Assembly: GCA_025677815.1 (NCBI GenBank)
Contig: JAIXMP010000025.1
Location: 434,001-498,000, forward strand
Source of the DNA: Phascolomyces articulosus
Lineage: Eukaryota > Mucoromycota > Mucoromycetes > Mucorales > Lichtheimiaceae
DNA: 64,000 nt
Direction: 5' to 3'
Positions 12,460 to 23,159 of this stretch are shown here, piece by piece. A program made the position numbers and the translations under genes. How positions within the stretch are numbered: position 1 is the first letter of the stretch; each line of letters opens with the position of its first letter. The notes under the pieces are model-generated. The model was given only the letters and a program-made list of their open reading frames with translations, searched no databases and had not been told where the DNA came from.

Positions 12460-15400
12460 ATGCTCATGGAAACAAATAATAAAGATGATCTTGAACGACA
12501 TAAAGCGGCAACCGTTTCATTAGTATCACCGTCACCATCACCACCACCTCAACAGCAACCACTCCCAACCATCACTACAAGTAACATGTCTACTGCAGTA
12601 ACTGAACCGCAACTTTCAACTTTAAAACGTTCTCATACCATTACATCATCTGTGAGTAGTTTACTTTTTTATATATATAGACTCATATCCTGTAAAAAAA
12701 AAAAGAGACACTAATGAAGTTTTCTACATTTGAATTGTGTAGTTAATGACTGACATTGAACAAACCATTACTAAATTATTAACATGTACCAAAAAGTTCC
12801 TTGAAGCATTGACATCATGGTCATTAGATCAAGTGTCTAATGATCAAGTCATTAATATATATCAAGATTTAGCTGATCAGTTTGAAAGGGTGAAAAAATC
12901 ACTTCAGGCAGCTCAATTAACTATGAGGTATTGATTATTACAAATATGCACAAAAAAAAATTCATGCCGCAAATTTCCTTATTCTCCTTTTTTGATCAGT
13001 GATGTAGAACATATTCCAGAAGAGTTATATGAATGTTTGATTACCATGCTTGACAATTATGCACCTTCAAAACCAGCATTAGAACAACATTTACCTTCCA
13101 TTCGAGATATTATTTTATACATGTTACAATCATTAAAGAAAAAACAAGCCCAGTTACGTGAATCTTCTTCTTCTACGACAACTACAGACATTTCTTTATC
13201 GTCACCCCGTCGCATATCTGGCGGGAGTCAAAGTAGTGGTAATAGTACAATGTCATCCTCCATATCATCCCCACTTCATGCTTCTTATAATATGGCGACA
13301 ATCGATAGTAACCGATCGTCTTCGACCACCACAATCTCTTCATCATCACGGAATTATAAAACGGGATCATCGGATTTGGATATGACAGATGTCAATACCC
13401 AAAATGCATTGGCTGAATTGAAACAGCAAGAGAATTTAGCACGTCGTTCATCTATTCGACGATCAATGATAGCTCCATCCACTTTATCGACATTGCAAAT
13501 GAATACAACCCATATTCCAGATATCAGTGATGGTGATAATACATATTCTCCCGTGACACCTCCCAGACGCCATCCAACATTAATTCGTAATAGTAAACGT
13601 GTATCACAACAACAGCCAACATCATCAACAACATTACATGAGACGAGAGCAATAAAAGAAGAAGGACAAGAAACAAAGAAAAATGGTATTATATCGTAAT
13701 GATGCAGATTTTTTTTTCTTAAAAGAAATAGGGTGGAGAGAATGAAATTCCATCCATATTAAAAGTATATGCGTGGGGGGAGAAAGTGAGACTGATTATG
13801 TTTACAGTTTGTTGACACACTAAAATAAAACCGGAACCTATCAGGTGCGTTTCCTTTGTTTTTGCAATTAGGTGACCAGGTGAAAAAGATAATGTGGCAG
13901 CAACAGGAACCTGTGACACAAGCAGCACTTGGCATGGCATTTTTCGAAAAGTTTGACTTGAGAGATGAAAACAATTCAAACATCATCATCAAGATACAGG
14001 ACCCAGTCAGCAGAATCATGTACGAGCTCGAGGATATGAACGATGTGGGTCCTCATACATTATTATCATTAGTATCTTTTACTAATAATTCATCTACCCA
14101 ACAACCTCCTACATCATCATTATTGTTATCATCACAAGGTAAACCTATTTTATTATGATTTGTATTATTACAAATGGGGGGGGGGAGGAAAGGAGAAGAA
14201 AGAGGAGGGGAAGAAGGGGTGTGTGTTATAATGCTTTTTTTTGGGGTTGTTGTTGTCCATTTTTCTTTTATATCTTCATATATATATCTATAAAATAAAA
14301 CTAATATATTTGCATTAATAGATAATGTGAACATGATTTCAGAAAAATTGGATCGTATTCATCAAGCATTACAAGAACAAAAGCTTATTCCTAACCAACA
14401 ACATCATGAAACAACAACAATATCATCATCGCCACCACCGCGACCACCCATGACGGCTCTCCTTACAGATAATACTGCAATGAAAAGTCAACAACAAAAC
14501 GACAAGAAAAACTATGAGACAATGTATAATGCAGAAATGATAGATCACACCATTTTGCAGCAACAACAAGATGAGATAGAACATTTGCGGCGTGATTTGG
14601 GAGTACTTCGGCAAGTAGCAAAGGAGTTTCAACAAGAAACAACTACACTCTTACACGAGCTCAGGAATACTATTTCTACTACTGAAACAAAAAAGATGCA
14701 TCCTTTTGCTGCGTTTAGTGCTGGTGATACAACCAAAGATGGACAAATGAATGTAGATGAACGCGGGAATCCTCATCCTACAAATGATAATAATAATAAT
14801 AATAATAATCAACGCAGCTATGTCATGGAAACCAAAAAACGTGCCGAAACTGTATCAACTGAAATCACTGGACGAATGCAGGATCTGCAGGATACAATTG
14901 AACAACTTAAATTAGATGTCACTCAAAGACGATGTCGACCTTCTCAAACGCAATTAAATCATTGTGATAAAGAAACTAAAGTATTAGAACAAGAAATTGA
15001 ACAATTATCCAAGCTTTTACGATCGGTAAAACCTGTTTGGAAAACTACTTGGGAAGTTGAATTACAAACTGTAGTCAAGGAACAACAATTTTTAAAAGAG
15101 CAAGAGACCTTACTCCTGGATTTACGTGATGACCATGCGGACTTGCTCAATATCTTGCGACAACTTCAAAAGATATCTGAGATTCAACAACAAACGCATC
15201 GTCATGGTGGTAGTGGTGGTGTTGGTGGAACAAAGAACTTTAGTAAAAGAGGAACGATACCTCCGCTATCTACCTCTCGTTCATCTTCTTTTCGTGGTGC
15301 TAGTAGTAATAGTAGTATTCATAGTAATGGAACTAGTAGTAGCGGAGAAGAACAGAGTGGAGATATGTCGAGTGTCTTGAAACAAGTATCCACAATCGAA

Positions 15401-15628
15401 GTAGACCATGGAAAACGCGTCAAGGCATTACAGCAAGCGGAGAAAATGCGTGCACGTGAGCTTGCTAATCGGATTGATGATTTTGAAAAAGAATTATCAA
15501 CTTTTGTGGGAGCAAAGAAACTTAAAAAGACGGGCGGAGCAGACCATGTCGATCGGCAACGGCAAAAGAAAGACCAACAAATTCTCAGGGACCTTTATCA
15601 AAGTAAAAATGATAATAATAATAAATGA
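12460..15628 (+). CDS. BUD6: Bud6/Aip3-family actin and formin cofactor
   Basis: Five exons: 12460-12651, 12743-12927, 13000-13685, 13845-14138 and 14322-15628 (887 aa). Residues about 67-175 match the Bud6 N-terminal region (TITKLLTCTKKFLEALTSWS, then HLPSIRDIILYMLQSLKKKQ). After a Ser-rich linker, residues about 355-430 start the AIP3 domain (FPLFLQLGDQVKKI..., AFFEKFDLRDE, IKIQDPVSRIMYELEDMNDV, TLLSLVS). The last exon is mostly coiled coil, as expected of the Bud6 core that binds formins and actin. Known role of the family: a nucleation-promoting factor for formins at polarity sites, so it should act at hyphal tips. Each splice junction restores the conserved frame. A second ATG at 12466 could also serve as start. 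The length is close to that of yeast Bud6. Confidence 0.88.
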
Positions 15629-16314
15629 TTATAATAAAACAAACAACAATAACGAATGACGTACATCTTGCATATTTTTTAGTATTTATATAATTATCAT
15701 AAAAGCGGAGTAAGAAACAGACCTTTTAGATTGAGTGAAGAGAGTTCGATTGATGGAGTTTTACTAGTTGTAAATATATTTATTATAACTTCTGAAATGT
15801 TGTTGTTGCTTCTTCTTTTTATTATCTATCCAAATTAAGTAAAAAAGTTTTTTTTGGGGGGGGTGGGGAAGAGAGAGAGAGAGTTAAAGAAAAAGATGTC
15901 CAGTTATTGGATTATATATTGATGAACTCAAAAAAAGGAATCCCAAAAATATCCATGATTAGAGTTTAGAAAAGAGGGATTTATTTTTGTTATTCTTTTT
16001 AGTCGTAGTAGTGTGGGGGTTAACTGTGGGGGAGATAAAAGGAGAACTATAACCAAGTGTACATGTACATACATGTTTAGGACGGAATGAAAAATAATAA
16101 TAAAAAGGGTTCTTTTTTTCCTTTGCCATGCCGATGGATAATAATAAAATTTGGAATTGAACAAATCCGGAAAACATCTACTTTTTTCTTTTTTTTTTTT
16201 TTTTTTTCCATATAAAAAGACCTTCAAAATCTTCGATTTCTTTTTTGTTTTTTTTTACCTGTCAAATTCACTTTTTACCTTTTTCTTGTATTATAGTTCT
16301 TCTTTATATCAACA
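15629..16314. other. Intergenic region with purine and pyrimidine tracts
   Basis: BUD6 3' region and promoter of the small downstream gene. It contains a G-run followed by a GA repeat (about 15850-15885) and a T-run of about 20 (16187-16208). No other gene is supported. Confidence 0.5.
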
Positions 16315-16569
16315 ATGTGTTCAAACAATCATACCATGTATAATGCCAACACCACCCATAACAATAACAACAACAATAACAAATCTATTACAATGATAAC
16401 CAACAATTATTATGGCTTTGGATTTTGTGATCGTTGTGGTGTTGATGTAACTCGTTTTAGGTATGGATATATATATATATATATAAATATGTACATATGA
16501 ATTAGATAATAACATATTAATATATAATATATTAGCCACGAGTTTTGGTGTCCTCATATTAGAAAATAA
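16315..16569 (+). CDS. Tiny Cys/His protein (59 aa), candidate
   Basis: Two exons: 16315-16460 and 16536-16569. The donor is GTATGG after an AG and the acceptor is TTAG; phase is kept and the second exon ends in TAA. The protein has an Asn-rich start, then FCDRCGVDVTRF joined by the splice to SHEFWCPHIRK. The result, Cys-x2-Cys...His-x3-Cys-x-His, could bind one zinc ion. The Cys pair lies in exon 1 and the His/Cys partners in exon 2, so the splice makes the motif. I do not recognise the family. The ORF is short and AT-rich, so it may be chance; the joined motif is the main argument for it. Confidence 0.4.
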
Positions 16570-16740
16570 TTATTTTCTTACGTATCATTATATATATCAA
16601 CGATATTCAATACAAATTTCTTCCTTCATTCGTTCTTGTGCTTTATGCGTATATTTCATATCTATTTTCCATTCTATTTTCGTGTGTGTATAGATCTTCT
16701 TTTATTATACACCGTGAATATTTTCTAGCCATTTTTACTT

Positions 16741-16803
16741 ATTACTACTACTATTACTACTACTACTACTACTACCACTACTACCACTACCATTATTATT
16801 ATT
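16741..16803. repeat. Imperfect (TAC)n tract
   Basis: About 60 bases of TAC repeated with TAT and CAC variants, ending in ATT units. It sits within the pyrimidine-rich region. Confidence 0.7.
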
Positions 16804-18099
16804 ACATTTTTTTTCATTTATATACTTATATATACCACCACTTTTTTTTTTTATCAGCAATTTCTTACAAAGTCAATTCCCACCATGTATATGTTTTCTT
16901 TTTTTTTTTTTCATCATTGATATTTTCTTTTTCTTCTCACTCGTATATATGTACATAACATATATCTATATATACCTTTCTTTCTTTTTTTACTCCACGG
17001 GATGGTTTTTTTTCATGTTTTCTTTTTCTTTTTTTCAAAAATATATTACAATCACATATAAACTGATGATGGCGCCCCTCCTCTCTCCTCTTCACCAATT
17101 ATACATACTTTTTCTTCTTCTTCTCTATATACATACCTATTATTACATACTACACCTTCAATGTATTACACAATAACACATACTACTCTCTTTTTTTTTT
17201 CTTCGTTTGAGCCGCGCTCTTTATTATATACAAATGCCTCTTTTTTTTTTCTACCTATATATTCTCTTTTTTTTCTTATATATTTTGTGTATACAGAAAA
17301 TTTTAAATAAAATTCAATATTATGATTTGGCCAATGAACCATATATATATTATTATAATTTATCATGTTTTTTTTATTAAACCTGATGAGGAAAATCCGA
17401 GAAATAAGAACAAAGCTAGTAAATTGTTGATATTTATATAATATAACAAATAAATTATTATTATTATTATTATTATATTAGATCAACAATATGTTGTTAT
17501 TGCCATTCATAAACAACAATAATAATAATAATAAATGGTACATTATTATTATTATTATCCATCCCATGATCTTGTTTAGTTTGTATCACTTTGATTGACG
17601 ACAGAAAAATGGGGTATCATGATGTAGAATGTTAATTGAATTGATTGAAAATTGCTATTTTGTACCTACATCTCCATATTCTTGTTTTTCTTTCTTCAAA
17701 CACGATATCAAGCATGATTTCTTTTTATAATTATAACATGTTCCGTGACATTCGGAAAATCATAATAAAAATAAAAAAATAAAAGAATGCGCTCATGGTG
17801 CATATTCGTATATGTCTTCTATTAAAGAATAATATGCAAGGGGAAGAATACCTAAAAAAAAAGTGGGGAAAGAATATCATATTAGGAGTTAATTATTATT
17901 ACTATATCTACTGACATGTTACTTAATAACAGATGAGTTATAATTCTTTTAGTCAGATAGTGTACGATTTTATTATTTATTTATTTGTTATTTGTTAATG
18001 TTGTTTTCTTGTTACATTTTCTTTTTGCTTGTTTTAAAGTGGCACCATCCACAACTCTCTCTCCCCCAATTTTCTCTTATTAACGATACTAAGTTGAGC

Positions 18100-18121
18100 A
18101 AAAAAAAAAAAAAAAAAAAAA
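18100..18121. repeat. Poly-A run of 22
   Basis: Twenty-two consecutive A, with a second run of 17 near 18162-18178. They lie in the 3' flank of the F-BAR/SH3 gene and read as T-runs in its direction. Confidence 0.85.
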
Positions 18122-18397
18122 GATAAAATTCTACACTTGTAAACAATCTACCATGCAAACTAAAAAAAAAAAAAAAAACTCCTTGTTTTATGCATTTTAT
18201 TACAACCAAATTTTAGCTAAAGTGTCTTATATTTTGTGACATTAAAAGAAAAGTAAAACAAAAGAAAGAAAGTTGAGAGATAAAAAAAAATATAATTAAG
18301 AATGTAAATGATAACGACGTACGATGATGATGACGATGATGATTGAAAATTAAGTACAAAAAAAAGATGATGCGTGTATATATATATAGCAGTGTGC

Positions 18398-21300
18398 TTA
18401 TCCAATGATTTCCATATAATTACTTGGAATACAACCTTGACCACCGATTGTACAATGCCATGTTTCATCCCATAATAAAGCATTCCACCAGCCTTCATCA
18501 AGAGTATCTCCAATAACAGCAAACACGCTACCACGTTTGAATGATATCTCCGTTCCTTCATTGGTAATATAATCATATTTTGCACGTACTATATTATTGA
18601 CATATCATTAGTTATTATTATTACTGAATTTCTCTAACTCTTATTCCTCTTCTCTCTTCCCTCCCCCCACACGTTACGACATTGCTCTTCTACATGATGA
18701 CATACATATATATATATATGCAAAACTAACCCTTTCTTTTTTGTTTCTCTCTTCTCCCTCCCTCCCCCCAATCTTCACCCATTTCTCTTTTACTTGTAAA
18801 AAATAAAGTATTTACCCCAATGCATGATTGGCCTTCCATCTGGTAAAACTGCTTGTCGTTGATCATCTGTATAAGGGGTTGTTGATTGCGGAGTTGCATT
18901 CATCATCAAGGGCGATTTATTATAATAATAGGGGTTATTGGGTGATGGTGGTGGTGCTGCAGACCATGACGTATTATTACTTGTTGCTGTTGTTGTTGTT
19001 GTTGGCGGAGGAATGATTGGTGTATGGGACATCATCGGACTCAAGGGTGCTTGATAAGAATAATGTTGTTGCTGTGGCGCACCTATTGGAGAATGCATAC
19101 GTCCCATGCCTGGTGAAGTGGGTGCCATCATGGGTGAGCTCATTGGTTGTAAAGCAGGAGAATGCTGTAATGGTGTCATGATGGGTGAATGAGGAGTTGA
19201 ACTTCCCATCATCATAGGCGAGGAAGGTGGTTGAAGTGGCATCATATTGTTTGATGGTGGATGGTGAGGATGATGGTGATGATGATGATGTTGTTGTTGT
19301 TGTTGTTGTTGCTGTGGTTGATAATGTTGTGGTTGTGTTGATAGTGTTTGTTGTGCGGGTAGTGATGGTGATGGTAGTGGCTGACAGGGAGATGACGACA
19401 TTGGGGGAACCGGAGAATGGGATATTGTAGCACTTGTAGTAGCAGGTCCCGTCACTGGGGAATGAATTGAAGTTGATTGTTGCTGTGGCTGTGCTAATGC
19501 TGCCGATGACAAGATAGGTGACTTTGGGGGTTGTCGCATCACATTATCAGTAGTTGTAGATAATGAATGATTCATTTGGGGCGCTGGTCTTGCTTGTGGT
19601 CTTGGTGACTTTGGAGGTTGTTGTTGCTGCTGTTGATGATGTGCCGATGATAAAATCGGTGTACAAGCAGATGGTTGTTGGTCACCTAATACCGGTTGTT
19701 GTGTTTGAATCGGTTCAAGGGCGGGTCGATTATCTCGTTTCTTTTGTTGTTGTTGTGGTTTAGGTATTGCCGAACGGACAGGAGCAGGTGTTGTTGTGGT
19801 AGTAGGTAAGTCGGCAGTAGAAGATGTGATAGGTTGTGGTAAAGTTGAAGATCGATTTTTTTGAACAGGTGGACGATGATGATTTGTTTGGATTTCAACT
19901 GGAGGTCCATCAGTTGATGGTTCTTGTTTCTTTTGTTGAAAACCATTGTTATTGATAGGTCGATTGGACGTACCATTACTTTTATTACTATTATTCATGC
20001 TTGTTGTTGTTGTTGTTGTTGTCAAGGGTGTAGCCTCAAATCGCTTGAGTAATGCTTCAAGTCCTGGATCAGTTGCTACGGGTTTTCGTGAAACATTGAT
20101 ACTACTGAATCTGCTGTTATTATTCATCGATGACGTTGGGATTTCATTGGGTTTATTCATTGTTGTCTCAGTATTACTCATTGTGCCTGGTTGTGGGGGC
20201 AACCGTTTATTAATTACAGATTCTCGTTTGTATTTTTTAGAATAAAATTCTACATAATCCATGGTCGCTTTTTTATTATAAATAGTTAGTGATAGATTCA
20301 TTTATTTATAGAATAAGAATTGAAAAAAGTACACAAAACTGTTATTTGCGGTAATACTTACTAGGTGCTGTTGAAGAACCAGTGCCATAATGTTTTATAC
20401 AATGAGTCAATTCTTCTTCAATAGTACATGATTCCAAATGAACGCGGATTTTTTCACTCCATTCGTCTTGTACTAAAAGTCGTGCCGAGCAAAAGTTGGC
20501 ATAGTCCCAGACATTAGTTGTTAATAAATCCATACGTTCGTGTTCAAAAATTTCTATTTGCTATATATATATATATATTGATTGAAAATACATTAGTCAC
20601 TGAAGGAGATTGTCGATATTGGAAAAATAAATTATATAATTTTACCTGACATGCATTTTTCCAGGCACGATTCCATTCTCGTACTGCCTTATCTGCAGCA
20701 TCTACTACAGACTGATATTCACTAGCTATAATATTGTGTATCATTTTAGTATATGATGCAACAGTAATTATAAAAAAGGTGCTTTTTCGCATATAGCTTT
20801 GCTGTAGTATTTAAATGTTAAACATACACTTACAAACCGAAGAGGGTCTTTGTTGATCTTGTTGTTGATATTGACCACGTACCAACAGAAGTTGTTTTAC
20901 CTTTTCCTGCCTATCGTCATAAAGGGCATCCAATGTATCGATAATCTAAAGACAGAAAAACACATGTATTAAAATTAATACACATACTCATTGATTTTTT
21001 TTTTTAGAAAAAAAAAAGAAAGAGCACCCTACTGTATTTAATCCATCACGGTGTGTGGAAATCCAATCTTTTAACGGCGGTGCCACTTCTTCCTCAATTC
21101 GATTTGCCATATCAATGTGTGATTGAGCTGTTTTGTTGATTTCTTGGTAAATAATTTTAACTGCTTGATTCGAAGAACTTTCTGTTTTTTCATCATTTTC
21201 ATCATTCTTTTCAGATTTGTTTAATTCCATTAATTGTTGACCATATTCACGTTCCAATAATGCTCTAAATAATGTCAATAGCATGTTAACCCAACAATCA

Positions 21301-21578
21301 AACAACTCAACGAACCAAAATTCTTTCTCTCACCTTTGAACATAAGCTTCCAATATAGCATCGAGTGACTCATAAGAATGTTTGATTGCTGATATCAATT
21401 TATTCATACCTTGCTTGTCACAAGACTATATATATAGAGTTGTTGTTAGAAAAGGTTTTTTTTAATACCTCTTAACAAAGTTATTATTATTTATATATTA
21501 ATTAGTACTGACCCAAAAATGATCTTTTAACGGCATCACGGATGGAAATGAATCGACTGTTGCAGAATTAGGTGGCAT
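18398..21578 (-). CDS. F-BAR and SH3 domain protein (Hof1/Cdc15/Imp2 type)
   Basis: Eight exons on the minus strand: 21578-21513, 21425-21334, 21264-21033, 20945-20834, 20725-20646, 20560-20362, 20249-18816 and 18588-18398 (801 aa). Residues about 10-260 form an F-BAR domain (MPLKDHFW, ALLEREYGQQL, then VWDYANFCSARLLVQDEWSE and HYGTGSS, the usual F-BAR end). Residues 261-738 are a disordered linker rich in Pro, Gln and Ser, with many short Pro-containing repeats such as SPMM and SPIL. Residues 739-801 are an SH3 domain: VRAKYDYITNEGTEISFKRG, EGWWNAL, GCIPSNYMEIIG. Proteins of this layout bind curved membrane and organise the cytokinetic ring and septum with formins. All junctions keep frame. 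One SH3 argues against the two-SH3 protein Bzz1. The exact ortholog (Hof1, Cdc15 or Imp2) is not decided. Confidence 0.88.
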
Positions 21579-22961
21579 ATCACGCCTTTTTTTTTTTACT
21601 AAAGAATTTTTTTTTAAAAAAAAGAAAGTGAAAGAAAAAAGAAACAAAAAAGCAAGTTTTATAATTTTATTATATTTTCATGCACGAACACGACATAACA
21701 TTATTCTTTGTTTGGGTATTCGGTTTCCTAAAATGGGAACCTTAAAAATATTCAAATTGGGTACTACTTTGCCCTTCTTAATCATCTACATATCTTTTTT
21801 TTTTTTATTGTAGTTTACGATTCTTTCTTTCATTATTGACGTTATTAGTGACTTGAGTGCATATCATATAATAGTATGGTATGCATAATAGCCAAGTATA
21901 TTATTTTCTTTAAACTCATCATGATTTTGGTGGTGATATACACTAAAGTGCCTGTATTGTTTCGTCATTTACGTCGTACAGTACTTTCCTATTTCATGCA
22001 CTTAAGTTGAATTAGACCACTTGAATAAATCTTAGCCATGGTGGTGTCTGATATTGGACCATGCAACCAAATTGGTTAAAGAAACAACCTTAGCAAAATG
22101 AAGTCATAGAATTAATAACATGTGATCTGACTCAACGTGAATTATTGAATATTACACCTACTGTACAAATTAATAAATTATATATAAATACATAAGTGTT
22201 GTCAAATCGAACAACTGCTTTTCATGGTGATTTCTTTTTGAAACTTCAATCAAGGATGTTGCATGATGGGTTAAAAATACTCTAATGATGACAGAAAGAA
22301 CCAGTGGAGTTATTGCGTTGGGTTTTTGAATTCCTTTTTTTTTTTTATTACAATTAAACTCTCTTTCGGCAGGGTTAGTTATAATTTCCTTTGACATAAT
22401 ATGGTCTGAACCATGATGCAGAGAATGTATCAATATGGAAGTAGACATTGGTACTGAAGTGATTGAATTGAGAAGATCTTCCAACCCTGTATGCTAGATA
22501 ATAACTATAGACTACACTTATTTGCTCTCACAAAATTCATAATTATCACTTTTATCATTACCCCCCTCTTATCACCTTATCTTATCATCTTCCGTTATTA
22601 AGGAAGGATGATGGATGAACCATATAGCCAGTGTGACGGATGATTGTCATAATAACTACGAATGGACAATTGTATATTACAACATACAAGAGCAGATTAT
22701 CTCCTCATTTGGTCATACCCTTTTATCAAACATACATATAAATTGTAATCAAAGCATGTTGTATATAACAACAATGACCTTGCTCTGTTTTTTAAAACAA
22801 AAATAGAAGAGAATGTGAAAGCCTTTGTTATAAATATATTTACAATCACCACATATGTCATATAATAGGCATTTTAGAAATAAAACAAAAATAACCATTC
22901 TTCTTGTTTATTAGATTGCTATGATATCAATGTAAAAATGTAAATTTTATTATTATTGTTG
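21579..22961. other. Intergenic region with unexplained coding-like pieces
   Basis: About 1.4 kb between the start of the F-BAR gene and the end of SPT20. Open pieces exist on both strands: minus about 22484-22350, reading LEDLLNSITSVPMSTSILIH onward after a CAG acceptor, and plus 22615-22806, 63 aa from an ATG. They look more protein-like than random, but I could not assemble a gene and recognise no family. Confidence 0.35.
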
Positions 22962-23125
22962 CTATTGACCAGATGGATCAGTATTCCCTTGACCCATATT
23001 ATGTTGTTGTTGTTGTTGCTGCTGCTGCTGCTGCATAAGACGCTGTTGATTGGCTGCAGCAACCGCTAACTGCTGATGATATTGTTGCTGTAAATTAATC
23101 GGAAATTGTTGTTGTTGGCCATTTT

Positions 23126-23159
<34 letters not shown>

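Larger units (their letters stand above)
16570..18397. other. Intergenic region, strongly pyrimidine-rich then AT-rich
   Basis: About 1.8 kb between the small Cys/His gene and the convergent F-BAR gene. The first half (to about 17290) is very rich in T and C on the plus strand, with TAC and T-run repeats. The second half has ATT repeats (about 17457-17477) and A-runs. No gene is supported. Confidence 0.6.

Noticed and set aside
19227..19430. Val/Asp-rich plus-strand frames opposite the F-BAR linker
   Set aside because: Complement of the low-complexity His/Gln/Pro linker; no start context and no domain.
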